Origin: Entomortierella parvispora
Taxonomy: Eukaryota; Mortierellomycota; Mortierellomycetes; Mortierellales; Mortierellaceae
Assembly (NCBI GenBank): GCA_963573315.1
Contig: OY752150.1
Span: 992,001 to 1,056,000, forward strand
Direction: 5' to 3'
Length of the DNA stretch: 64,000 nucleotides
A model generated the notes under the pieces. The model was not told the DNA's origin. It ran no database searches and saw only the letters and a list, made by a program, of their open reading frames with translations. Both the position numbers and the translations under genes were made by a program. Below, one piece after another: positions 21,426 to 33,308 of this stretch. How positions within the stretch are numbered: position 1 is the stretch's first letter; each line of letters opens with the position of its first letter.

Positions 21426-23702
21426 TTAATGACCGCCACTGCTGGCGCTGCTGACAATCCCATTATTCTCGGCCAAGGAGCGTACCCAGTGCAACTCATC
21501 CCTCAGTTTTTGTATTTCAAGCATGGCATCGCAGCAATGGTCGCGCTCTTGGTGGGCGTGGTGCGGGAGCTGTTGGGATACTGACTGTTGGTGAGAATGA
21601 GGCTGCTGCTGGGTTGGTTGTTGGGTTGGGGGTGACGAAGGTGATGCTTGAACCTGTGCGGGATGGTGGTGATGATGGAGGTGTTGCTGGTGTTGCTGGT
21701 GTTGCTGTTGCTGTTGATATTGTTGTTGTTGCACTTGTTGCTGCTCTTGCATGTACGGCTCAGTATAATGTGGTTCCTGGTATTTGGGGTGGTGTGGATG
21801 CGATTGGTCATGCAGGCGTGGTAAAAGTGCATGCTCTCGGCCTGCATGTGCATAGTGTTCAGGGGAAAACTCATGCATCATCATATCCGATGGTGACGGA
21901 GACGACGACGACGACGACGAGGCTGCCAAACTGGGCTGCTTTGTTAAAGCTCCGTACGATTCTTCGTACTCCATCCCGCGTTGACGAGAACGTTCATCTT
22001 CTCGACCAAAACCCCTCTGCCTGCCTTCCTCCGTCTTGTCCTCTTTGTCGTAATGGGTCATCCCTTGAGTCTTTCGGCGTTGGTAATCTGCAGAGGAGGA
22101 CGGGTCCGCCCAGGAATGTTGACGCTGTTCTCGAGGACGTCCGACGATTTCCTGTCCATTAGACGTATTTTTCTTGGCCATGACTGTGTCAAAGTGCTCC
22201 GGCGCCTTTGAATACGACCAGACATGGGTCGGACTTGACATTGAAGATGGTGGACGGGTAAACGGCGAAGGTGACATGGTAGGTGATAGTGAAGGCGACG
22301 CAGTGGATCTGGAGGGCGAAGTAGGAAAGCTATCGCGGCGGGGCCGGCCCCCATGAGCACCTCCAACCATCCCTCCAATAGGTGACTGGAGTAAAGAAGA
22401 TCGAGACGATCCCAAATAATGGGGCGATCTTGTTGGGAGGTGATGTTGTGGATGAGATCTGGGCGAAAAAGCGAATGGCTGCTCTGGAGCAGCTGCCGAT
22501 GCAGGAGGTGCACGAGGACCAGACGACATTTGGGTGGGTGGGATATCTACCATCATCATCATGTCCGTCAACAAGGGACCTTCGGAACTCATCCTCCGTG
22601 AGTGTGCCTGCGATTTTGGGGAGAAGACTGGTGCCGGGGACCAGTGATTGACGTTGGTTGCCTCCCCTCCGTAAATGGGAAAGCCTCGAGGAGGCCAGTA
22701 GGCTGGCCCTGTTGCTGCTGAGGCGCCACGCATCACTGGTGTCGCAGGAGAGTCGTGCATGAGACGCGTTGGAGGATCGTCCTCTGACGATGAGGGTTCA
22801 GGAGAAGAGGTCGTGACGGGATGATGATGTGGATGTTGCTGGGGCTGGTTAAGATGATGATACTTCGAAGACGGATCAAGAAGATGGTGACGATGAAACA
22901 TGGGTGAGGTGGACGAGGAGGGAGAGGAGTGATCCTGGGGTGTGGGAGTCGACGGGGTGCGCTCGGTCTCGTTGTGGTAGACGCTGCCGGTATGATGGCT
23001 GTAACTGCTCACCATGCCGCTGTTGTTGTTGTTGTTGTGATGGGAGAAGTGGTGGTGATGAGGGTGGTGGTGGTTGTGATTGTTGTTGTGGTCAAAGGAA
23101 AGGTTTTCCTGCGGGAGCGAGATACTCCGTTGGTGCAGTTTCCCCTGGGAACCGCGGGCAGCACCGCCAAGGGCCAACCCGGGCTGGTAGGTCCATTCTG
23201 AACAGTGGACGTTGGACTCGGCACTGAGATGTCTCTTGAGGGCATCCAAGCGAGCAAACGTGCGCTGACACTGTTCAAGGGATAGAGAGCGAGACCACGC
23301 AGGGATGTGTCAGCAAAGGAGCGAGCGCTGAGTGGCGACCAATGGGTCGCGAACTGGTGGTTTTTTTTCCCTTCTTCTCTTCAAACACTTACGTTTTTAC
23401 AGCAGTAAGGACGCTCGCCTGTATGTAGCCGCTCGTGTCTCTTCAGATCGTGCAAGCGTCGAAAGTACAACTGACAGGCCTATTTTTTGTTGTTTGCGTT
23501 GATGAAGCAGGGGAGGAGGGCGACGAATTATGAGTTGCAGCCCTTGTTTTATCGGAAGCAACATCAAGGCAAGAGAGAGCGATCTGACAGAAGAGCAATT
23601 GTTAATTGTTGTTCTTACGGTGCACTCGAATGGCTTGTCGCTGGACGGATAGCTTTGTGCTTTGTAGGACAACTTTGGCTTCGGCTTGGGGGTGGTCGAC
23701 AT
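21426..23702 (-). CDS. C2H2 zinc-finger transcription factor with His/Gln/Ser/Pro-rich tail
   Basis: Probable DNA-binding regulator; targets unknown. CDS complement(join(21426..23270,23393..23479,23619..23702)), 671 aa. Exon 1 encodes a short basic N-terminus ending FECT. Exon 2 supplies the rest of finger 1 ([19 protein letters not shown], a normal C-x2-C-x12-H-x3-H) and the TGERPY linker. The Cys pair of finger 2 is split by intron 2, which falls between CCKN and CQRTF. Finger 2 has an unusual His spacing ([11 protein letters not shown]). The remaining 600 residues are low-complexity: His-rich and Gln-rich blocks, Ser/Pro stretches, and a C-terminal helix near [17 protein letters not shown]. 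The layout resembles fungal two-finger regulators. The three junctions are all codon-exact. Confidence 0.88.
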
Positions 23703-26700
23703 TGTGAATCTGGTAAAGATTTGCAAGAGGAAAAAACAAGGGTGTCGGCGAATTTGTGATTTTTTTCCTTCTCGGAAATGAACAGGATAGATGTGGATGG
23801 TGCGTTGATGTGTAGGAGGGGCTTGGTCGGGCGAGGGGGAAAAGAGAAGACTGAGGGTCTTTATCTGCGGGCGAGTGAAAAGTGGGTGGATGTTGAGGGG
23901 TGAGATGGTAGGTGGTAGGTGCGGGTGAGGCTGGTTGACTGTTGCCGTGCGTGTCAAAGACTGCTGCTGCTGAGGGATGGTGAAGAAGAAAGAGGCACGA
24001 GCGAGGGGTACTGTGTGAAAGAGCGACAAAGATAGTAAATGGAGAGACGAGTGAAGTCAACGCAGAACTGGATTGAAGAAAGAGGACTAAGAGGACGGGA
24101 GACGAGGAGGGTTTTTGGTTTTGTGAGCGTCTCTTTTATAGTAGAGAACACAAAAAGACCATGGGCCAAGGACCATGGGCCAGGGCAAGAGGGGACTGAC
24201 CAAAGAGGGCAGATGTGGTGAGGCTGGAAGATGGCACAGAGAGCAGATTGAGCAATGGGTGGACAGGACGGGTTGCGGGTAAGTGGATAGAAGATGAAAG
24301 GGTGGGCAACATTCAGTCCAGGAAGGTGGTTTTGGGTGCATGAAAGAGAGGCTGCCCTTGTTGTCTGTTTCTTTCATAGTTTTTCCATTATCGATTTTTA
24401 CTATTCTATTCTTTCTTTCATTCTTTGTAGGTAGGCACTGTTCATCGCTCGGTGTAGACAACTGTGTTAACGAGATCAGCAGAGAGGAAACAAAACCAGG
24501 CAAACGCGTCCAATGGTCACTGTTGTCGTTTTCCCTTGATTCAGATGTCTGTGGGTATCAATTGCGTTTTTGATGAAGACTAGAACGGTGTGTGCGTAAA
24601 GTGAAAAATGAAGAGATGTGGGTTGAGGCGTGGTGTGGTGGGAGCGGTGGTGGTGGTGATGGTGATCTGACTAACATTGCTTGACCCTGGACCGTAGAGA
24701 GTGGGGTCAACAATAGCCAGCTCAATTGTTCAGTGAAATGAACTCGGAGTGGCGATGGACGACCAAAGAGGGACAGTCTGCCATGGTTCCTGGAGGACCT
24801 CGCCCATCCCTGAGGGTGTGGCGACAACACGATCGACCTCAGAACAAGACCCTGCGGTGCAACATTTGGGCGGAGTCCTCCCTGCACCAACAACAATAGA
24901 TGTAACTCGAGTTCAGTCGAGGAGAGTGGACGCACTGACTGATTGACACTCAAAAGAGGAAGTCAAAGGGCAGACAGAACAAGGGATGCGGTTTTCATTT
25001 TCTGTTCATTTTTCATTTCCCACTTCCTGAAATAAATTATTGGGGTCTGGACCAGACACAGCAGCAGCAACAACAGCAACGACACTGGACCTTGCTGGGA
25101 GCTCTCTCCGACTATGTCGACCGCTCCACAGTAGGACGCCCCCCCCCCCTCGCTTCCCTTCCCTTTCTCTCTTCCCCTTCCACACCCACCGCCCCACCGA
25201 CGAAACAGACGCGGTAGACGGATGAATGCATTTATTATCCCAACCAGTAGGACTATAATTATTACTCCCGATAAGAGCAGGCATGCACAAACTGTCGCTC
25301 GTTATCTCCCACCCAGGTGGTCTCCTCCCACAAGAATGGCCAACAACAATAACCCGATCAGGGGGATCTGAGGTGTTGTGCATTGTGGATTCAGATTCCA
25401 ATTTCAGAATGGCAAAAAAAAAGTTTTTTCTCCATTTCCCGAATTTTCGAGGCCTGAGGGCTTTCCTCCCCAGACGCACTGACAAAAAAGTAATAATATT
25501 TTCCTGCGCGTTCACAGGCAGGAAGGAGACGGCAGTAAGCGCTGCTCTCCCGACACGCGTTTCATTTTGCCGCCTCACCTGCCTGTCCTTTTCTGCTGTC
25601 TGATCCTTTTTCTTTCATCTTCAATGCGTGCGCTAGCAAGCACGCACATGTGCATGTATTATGAAATCAACTTTTCTATTTCTTTCTATTTTTTGGCAAG
25701 GAAAAGTGGTGCTGCGTAAGGGTGTTGAGATGTCGGTTGAGCCTCGGGGTGAGATGGGATAGACCGGTGTACAATACTGGTGTTCAGTCCCTGTCCCTCT
25801 GTGCACTGGTTCGGGGTTAGGGACGGGAAGAGAGGGGTAGGAGTCGATTGGGTGGCAAGATGAATAACTTTCTGCTATTTCCGCCCTCTGTGGATCGATG
25901 AATTCGTGGTTTTCGCATAACGATATGCACTTAGCAAACATTATTCGAGGACGATTGTCCGACCACATCTGAGAGAAGGGAGAGAAAGATGGCAAAGGGG
26001 TGGGGGGTGGATTGCATTTTGGACTTGGTCTGTTCATTCTGTTCATACTTTCCTCTTCTCTCATCTTTTGTACCCAGTGGTGGTGGTGGTTCTGAGCACA
26101 AGAAGCAAAACACCTGACATCCTTGAGCATTCAAGTCTTGCTTGATCTCATTTCCAGCGCTGTGATATCTTTTTCTCGTGCTTTCAGGTATGATGACATT
26201 GCTCCAAAGGGCAAACCACATCGGTGGACATCGACAGCACTGACATGCATAGACTGGCGTAAAAATAACATGAGCTTGAGCTTTTGCACAAGGAAAATGA
26301 TGTTGGTGGGTCACTATACCCCCCCCCCCCCGCCGTTCACAACCTCCTCCACACATCGTGGCCTGCTTCTTCTCCTTGCACAAAAGGGACGCGCCTGGAG
26401 AGATGCCAAGTCGCCTAGGGGAGAGATAAGGCGCAAAAGGCAAAATAATTGCAGACGCGGTGTTGCTTTCTCCTAAAATACTGACTGCGCTCCAGGTACT
26501 CTGCATCAATAGGTTCAAGGTCCTCGCATCGGGCTGTCAAGGCCATCGCATCCGGTTCTGCACAAGTGAGATATGTTGCGGAAGGGACGACGGTGGAGGT
26601 CTTGGTATTCTTCGAGGCCGAGGCTGGCCCATCGGCTGGAAGGAGGTGGTTGTGGCTTGGCCGTCACGACTAGACTCACGCGCAGCTCGCTTTTTTTGAC

Positions 26701-26777
26701 CCCTGTCCCTTGGTTGCAGTCCCTTCCCTTCTTGCTTTCACCACCGATCTCACCTCCCTCCGCCTAATTATACCATC
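23703..26777. other. Long divergent intergenic region (zinc-finger gene / Rab11)
   Basis: 3.1 kb. C runs at 25141-25150 and 26320-26332, GT/GGT-rich blocks near 24630-24670, and scattered open frames with no recognisable family. The Rab11 leader side (26690-26777) is pyrimidine-rich. Confidence 0.55.
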
Positions 26778-28307
<1,530 letters not shown>

Positions 28308-29067
28308 TTTTTTTCCCCTGTTAATAATGGTTTTCCATCTCATCCCTTCCTCTTTTCTCTTGTTTCTGTTTTTGTACATTTTTCAAACTTTCCAAAGACA
28401 ATCTGCCGCTATATCAAAATCAGATACTCAAAATAAACAAATCGTTGATATCTTTCGGTAAACTTGTCAGCTTCCTTCGTTTTGTCTATTAATTAATAAT
28501 GAACAACTAGAATACAAGTATAGTAAATGCGGGAAGCAATTGTCGAGGGGTAATTCCGTTGTTGGAGGTGTTGGACGAACAAATGTCTTTGGTGGACGTT
28601 TTGGGAAGTGGCCCACCATTCGCTGGAAAAGATTGGGACGATCGAGATAAATGGAAGAAATAAGCTCCCTTATTCTCTTTCTTTTGTTTGAAGTCAAACA
28701 ACATCTTTGAGAAGAGGTAGTAGGGAGGGGCTGATGACCGTATCTGCTGATGATTGCTCTGTTTCGCAATCGCGCACAGTCCTCATCCTTTCCCCGTGCT
28801 GAAGAACAATCAAACAAGCGAAGCAATTGAAACAAACTAGCAGAAAAAAAGAAACAAACTGCATCTATAACTTCATGGTTTGTATTGCAGCTAACATGAG
28901 GGAGAGGTTGGATATATATAGGGGCGTAAGAAAAATCTTCAAGGATAAGACTTGGATGAGTCTTTGTGGTGTGCAGAGTGTTCGTTTCTAAGTATAAAGA
29001 TATGCAAAGGGTCGTGAAGGTGTCGCAGACACGGGAATGAGTAGGGGACGGAGAGAGAGGAAAGAGT
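28308..29067. other. Convergent 3' region (Rab11 / O-fucosyltransferase-like)
   Basis: 760 bp, AT-richer than the coding parts, with AATAAA-like sites around 28432. No supported gene. Confidence 0.55.
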
Positions 29068-30792
29068 TTACATATACTCCATCTTGCGCTTGTGCCAGTC
29101 CAGCTGTCGAAGTGCGCCCACCCTGGAAAAGGTGCTCATGTGGATACCGATCAGGGCCTGTGCATGTGCCATGAAGACCTGGTCCACCATCATTGGTCCA
29201 AAAACACCTAACCGTTCCGCAGAGCCGATGCGTTCATGATCCAAATAGGTCCAGCCTAGATCCGCAAACTTCTTTAGCTCCTCTGGGCGTCCCTCGTTCG
29301 TCGCTACAAAGACTGGCATGATCCCTGAGAGATCTCCCGTAGGGTTGTACATGTTCTGGACCTTCTCTACCCTCTTTGAGAAGTCTTCTGTGGAGGGCAG
29401 ACAGCTGCTCATCTTGGGTCCTGGGAAGTTACCGGCGCAATACTGCGCGAAATCGCCGCGGCGCGCATGGATGGCAATATACCGTTGTGTTGGCACAATC
29501 GACAGTCTTGAGTTGGAGTCATACACGGGATCGGGTTTCTCCAAAGTGCGGTCCAAATACTCTGAGACGAAGTCCTCCAGTTCCGCTGTAAAGTGCAAGT
29601 GCTGACCAAATCGTTTCCATTCTGACTTGTCTGGGATGTTAATCTTGTAGGTGTTGCTGATACAGAGAAACTTGTCATCTTCGTAAGGGCTGAGCACCTT
29701 GGTGATCGTTTCGATCTTGTTGGCATCCACAGACAATCTGGAGAGGGAATGGTTGAACTTCCACTGCTTCAGGAAACCCTTGGCTGTGAAATCGATCTCG
29801 CGTTTTGATCCAAAGCCGCAGGTGATGTAACAATTGAGCGTGTTGTATCCAGCCCTGTCGGCATCTCTGAGGTTGTGGTATTCAACCACCTTGGCGCCTG
29901 TCAGCTCCTTGAACTTTTCCAGATCCAGGAACTTTGACCAAGGCTGGTTTTGCTTGGACTTGTCGTGACTCGAGGCTGTAATGGGCGGGATGATCAAGGT
30001 CCTACCCAGGGCCTTTGCGACCTCGAGACCGCGGAGGATACCATAGAACTGGTTAGTGATACCTGCATAGGGCAAGTATGTGAGGAACTTTTCGTCGCTC
30101 AGTTGATCCAAAGTATCTTCAAAGGGAGTAACCTCGTCCTCCTCTTCCTCTTCCTCAACGTCTTCAATGTCTTCCAGATCCTCCTCATCCTCGGGAACTG
30201 AGCCATCTTTCTGCTCTTCCAGGCCCCCAGAGCCGATGTTGTTGCCGTCCTCTGAGCCAGAATCATCTTGGTCAGGGGAAAGATCGTCTGCGAGCCGGTT
30301 CATGTCTTCTTCGTCCTCTTCCGGCGCAGTGTTATCTTGTTCGATGTCCTTGGACTTGTCATTGGAGAGACCGCGGTAGTTCTTGTTGTCGACGTTCCAG
30401 GGACTGCCAGCGTCTCTGTTTTCATCCTTGGTGATATCGTTGTTGTAGTTTATCCGGTTCACGCCTTGTTGAACGGTGCGATCGAACTGTGGGGAGTCGT
30501 TATCATTAGAGTATTTGTTGTTATTGCTGTTCTCAGAGTCCCATCGAATGACGGCAAAGTCTTCATCTTTGTTGCATCCAGGTCCATTCTTGTTTCGACT
30601 TGATGATGAGGATGAGCCGCCAGTTGCAACATGGAAGACGAGCATGGACCCTGAAGTGACCAGCAGCAAAAGTGCAAGCAGGACAATGAGTTGTCTTGGA
30701 GTGTGTCGCCTGGACGAAGACGAGGCCGCGCCCGCGCTAGAGGAGGAGTAGCGGGGCAGCATCGAATGCCGGAACTTTGGAGAGGTGGCCAT
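29068..30792 (-). CDS. GDP-fucose protein O-fucosyltransferase-like, type II membrane protein
   Basis: Predicted Golgi glycosyltransferase of the O-FucT superfamily; donor GDP-fucose is inferred from the family. Single exon, 574 aa, one of the few intronless genes here. A Ser-rich cytoplasmic N-terminus is followed by a signal anchor near residues 34-56 (RQLIVLLALLLLVTSGSMLV). An Asn/Asp-rich and then strongly acidic stem runs to about residue 230. The catalytic region opens with LPYAGITNQFYGILRGLEVA and LIIPP, and the later YIAIHARRGDF segment holds the conserved Arg of the family. The last part (GVFGPMMVDQVFMAHAQALIG, given in pieces: MVDQVFMAH and STFSR) matches the nucleotide-binding end of these enzymes. 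The acceptor protein cannot be told from sequence. Confidence 0.88.
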   Translation of the reverse strand: MATSPKFRHSMLPRYSSSSAGAASSSSRRHTPRQLIVLLALLLLVTSGSMLVFHVATGGSSSSSSRNKNGPGCNKDEDFAVIRWDSENSNNNKYSNDNDSPQFDRTVQQGVNRINYNNDITKDENRDAGSPWNVDNKNYRGLSNDKSKDIEQDNTAPEEDEEDMNRLADDLSPDQDDSGSEDGNNIGSGGLEEQKDGSVPEDEEDLEDIEDVEEEEEEDEVTPFEDTLDQLSDEKFLTYLPYAGITNQFYGILRGLEVAKALGRTLIIPPITASSHDKSKQNQPWSKFLDLEKFKELTGAKVVEYHNLRDADRAGYNTLNCYITCGFGSKREIDFTAKGFLKQWKFNHSLSRLSVDANKIETITKVLSPYEDDKFLCISNTYKINIPDKSEWKRFGQHLHFTAELEDFVSEYLDRTLEKPDPVYDSNSRLSIVPTQRYIAIHARRGDFAQYCAGNFPGPKMSSCLPSTEDFSKRVEKVQNMYNPTGDLSGIMPVFVATNEGRPEELKKFADLGWTYLDHERIGSAERLGVFGPMMVDQVFMAHAQALIGIHMSTFSRVGALRQLDWHKRKMEYM

Positions 30793-31297
30793 CTTTAATA
30801 TCCTTGCGTAGTTTTCGATCCTCGTATCCCGTGTGCCTGCAGCTTGGCGTGTGTTGTTTGTTTAAGCTGTCAAGGTCGGTTGGACAGGTCGAGAGCGAAA
30901 GCGATGGAGAAAGGAGGAAAGGTGAAAGGAATAAAAACAAAGAAAAAAGAGTCCGAAGGGCCGTTGTAGGGAGTGCCCTGAATAACCGTTTGGGGATTGG
31001 CCAGTGAGCGAACGAAAGGGGGGCTGGGGTCTATTTCGGAGTGCAGACGACCGAACAGACGAAAGGGATGATGATGAGACGATACCCAGAAGGTGCAATG
31101 AGGAGATGAAGGAGACTGGGCGATGAGAAGAAAAAAAAGGGACCAACCGACAAAGAGGATACGGCTCACCAGGGGTCTGTCTTCTCTTTGCACAACCACG
31201 ACCGCTCGAGAGAGCAGAGCAGCTGGACACCCCGCGACTGGACTCGCGCGCTCCGCTCATGTCAATAATTTATTGCTTGGTTTGATTGACAGAAGAG

Positions 31298-31299
<2 letters not shown>

Positions 31300-31336
<37 letters not shown>
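31300..31336 (+). repeat. CT dinucleotide microsatellite
   Basis: About 18 CT units, uninterrupted, in the shared upstream region. Confidence 0.95.
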
Positions 31337-31340
<4 letters not shown>

Positions 31341-31973
31341 GCCTTTTTCATTCCAGCCCCTCCCCTTCCTTCCTTCTTGTCCAGAGTCGGCCAGCCTGCT
31401 CTGCTGGGTTCCCACTACCTGTTCTATTGTAGACTAGAAGCAATTGGCCAATCGCCACTGTCCTCTCGATCGATGGCAACTTCCTCTAGCGGGAAGGTGT
31501 CTTGCTCCAATTGCTCGACAACTCCCTGCGACAATTTTAGAAAAGAGTCGAAACAGCCTCCGAGAGAGACCCGTTACCCATGAAGTCATCCCACTGATGC
31601 GCCCCGGTTGACTAGAAACGACGTCGCAGAAAAGAAACGTCATGGTGACCCTCCGAAACGGCCGTGGGGATGCTTTCCAAAACTCTCTTTTTTGCAGGGA
31701 CGGTCAATTAGAGGTCGAATGAGTAGCAGATGCACCTGTAATTGAAAGACGCACCCCGCCCGTGTGCCCAGCCACGCCCGTTGGATGGAACCAGAGCAGA
31801 GGGGAACGCGTCTCACGAGACCACTGCGGCAAACTTTGCTCAGACAGAGGGCACACCACCACGACCACCAGCCCTGCTTTCTTGCTGCTGTTGCTTGCAA
31901 AAGGGCCATCCGAGAGTGCATCATATCGCTGCGGGCATCATCCACCTGTGTCATCGCACTGTCCTCTGCGAAG

Positions 31974-31980
31974 TATAAAA
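31974..31980 (+). promoter_or_regulatory. TATA box of the DAP1-like gene
   Basis: TATAAAA 123 bp before the start codon, followed by a C/T-rich leader with CAAACC and CAACATG context at the start. Confidence 0.65.
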
Positions 31981-32102
31981 GGCCCCCGCCCGGTCCTCTC
32001 TTTCCTCCTCTTCTTCTTCAAAACCCACACCTCCTTCTCTCTCTCACCCACCCACACGCTCACACACTCTCTCTACCCAACCAACCTACAAACCCATTCA
32101 AC

Positions 32103-32816
32103 ATGAACTCTGAACTCGAGAACAAGGCCGGACACAGCGCTGCCAGTAAGCTTGATTTGATCTCTGTCTACTTTACCTGTGCTCCTCCTACCTCAATGTT
32201 ACCCCAATGTTGCTTGCTGCCTTATGGACTTTGTTTCCCACCTTCCTCATTCTCACTCTATTCTCTATTCGCTCCCTTCATCAGCCAAGGTCGGAGGCAA
32301 GCGTGTCCCTGCTGCTGATCACCCAGTCCCCGTCGTCCGCAAGTAAGTCCTTTATTCTACATCTACATCATCCAAGACAAAAAGAACCAGGCTTTTCCCA
32401 CGGACGTCCTTTTTTTTTATTCCCTTCTCCCCATCTGAATCCAATGACATCTTCCCTCTCACAAGTCACCGCTATTCACGTTATCACTTTCAATGGTCTC
32501 TAACAACAAGCTCTTCTCTTCTTTTCTGGTAATCTTTTTTTTTTTTTTTACCTTTTCTTTCCTTAGGGAATACGAGCGGAAACTCCCTGCCGAGGAGGAG
32601 ACTGAAAACAATGAAGACGAACGCGACCTCGAAAGACAGGATCGTTTCGAATACGAGAAGCAAACTCGTCTGGCTGCTGGTGAGCGCCTCGCCAGGATGC
32701 AGGAGAACCACCCCAAGAACGAGATCCACAACAACTATAAACAAAAGGAGAACATTCATGTTCAACAGCCCATCCTTCACACCCACACCAAGTCTGGTGC
32801 TGCTGCCCAGAACTAA
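32103..32816 (+). CDS. DAP1 (death-associated protein 1) family protein
   Basis: Small, charged, probably disordered protein. CDS join(32103..32145,32285..32342,32567..32816), 116 aa; junctions A|CC and AA|G are exact. The N-terminus ELENKAGHSAATKVGGKR matches the animal DAP/DAPL1 signature (a Leu-Glu, KAGH, Ala, Lys-x-Gly-Gly pattern). Near the C-terminus NIHVQQP matches the conserved HIQQP end of that family, here followed by 13 extra residues. The middle is Glu/Lys/Arg-rich and likely helical. Animal DAP1 is a negative regulator of autophagy, and DAP1-type proteins have been found in dormant ribosomes with the C-terminus in the exit tunnel; a similar role here is inference. It has a strong core promoter (TATA, pyrimidine leader), which fits high or regulated expression. 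Confidence 0.83.
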
Positions 32817-33308
32817 AAAAGAACCTCAATTGAGAAAAGAAAAAGAAAAGAAAAAAAACAAAAAGTAGTTGGTCTTCTTTTTTCCTGTTTTGTTTCCTCT
32901 CCACTAGTCGCTTGATGTCATTAACACATCAGTTTGGCAACAACTTGTAAATAATAAAAAAAAAATCGATTTCAAAAGGCAAGAACTCCCAATGAAGTGA
33001 TTCTTGAACCCTTTGTCTTTTGGTGAACCCAGAGTCCTTTGAAGACACTAGAAAAGGTGATCATTCATTCATGCATCCGCTTTGTTTGCTGCACGGACAG
33101 ATCAAAGACACTTTGTAAAAATAAAGGGGCGGTTCACAACAGAAAACATTTCATTGGAGAAACAGGTCTCGGAATTTTTGAATTATTTGGTTTGAGCCGT
33201 TATGTCTGCCATTTTTGGAGGTGCAACAGAGTGAAAAAAACGTTGAACATTACAACAGCAAGAACGACAAAAAGACAATAGAATGGACTACAGAGGAGAT
33301 AAAATAAT
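32817..33308. other. Convergent 3' region (DAP1-like / MET22)
   Basis: A-rich; AATAAA-like sites near 32951 and 33119. No open frame supported. Confidence 0.55.

Larger units (their letters stand above)
30793..32102. other. Divergent promoter region (O-fucosyltransferase-like / DAP1-like)
   Basis: 1.3 kb containing a long CT microsatellite and a TATA box for the plus-strand gene. Open frames within it are compositional. Confidence 0.55.

Noticed and set aside
22904-23227. Cys- and Gly-rich plus-strand frame
   Set aside because: Antisense of the His/Gln-rich region of the zinc-finger gene.
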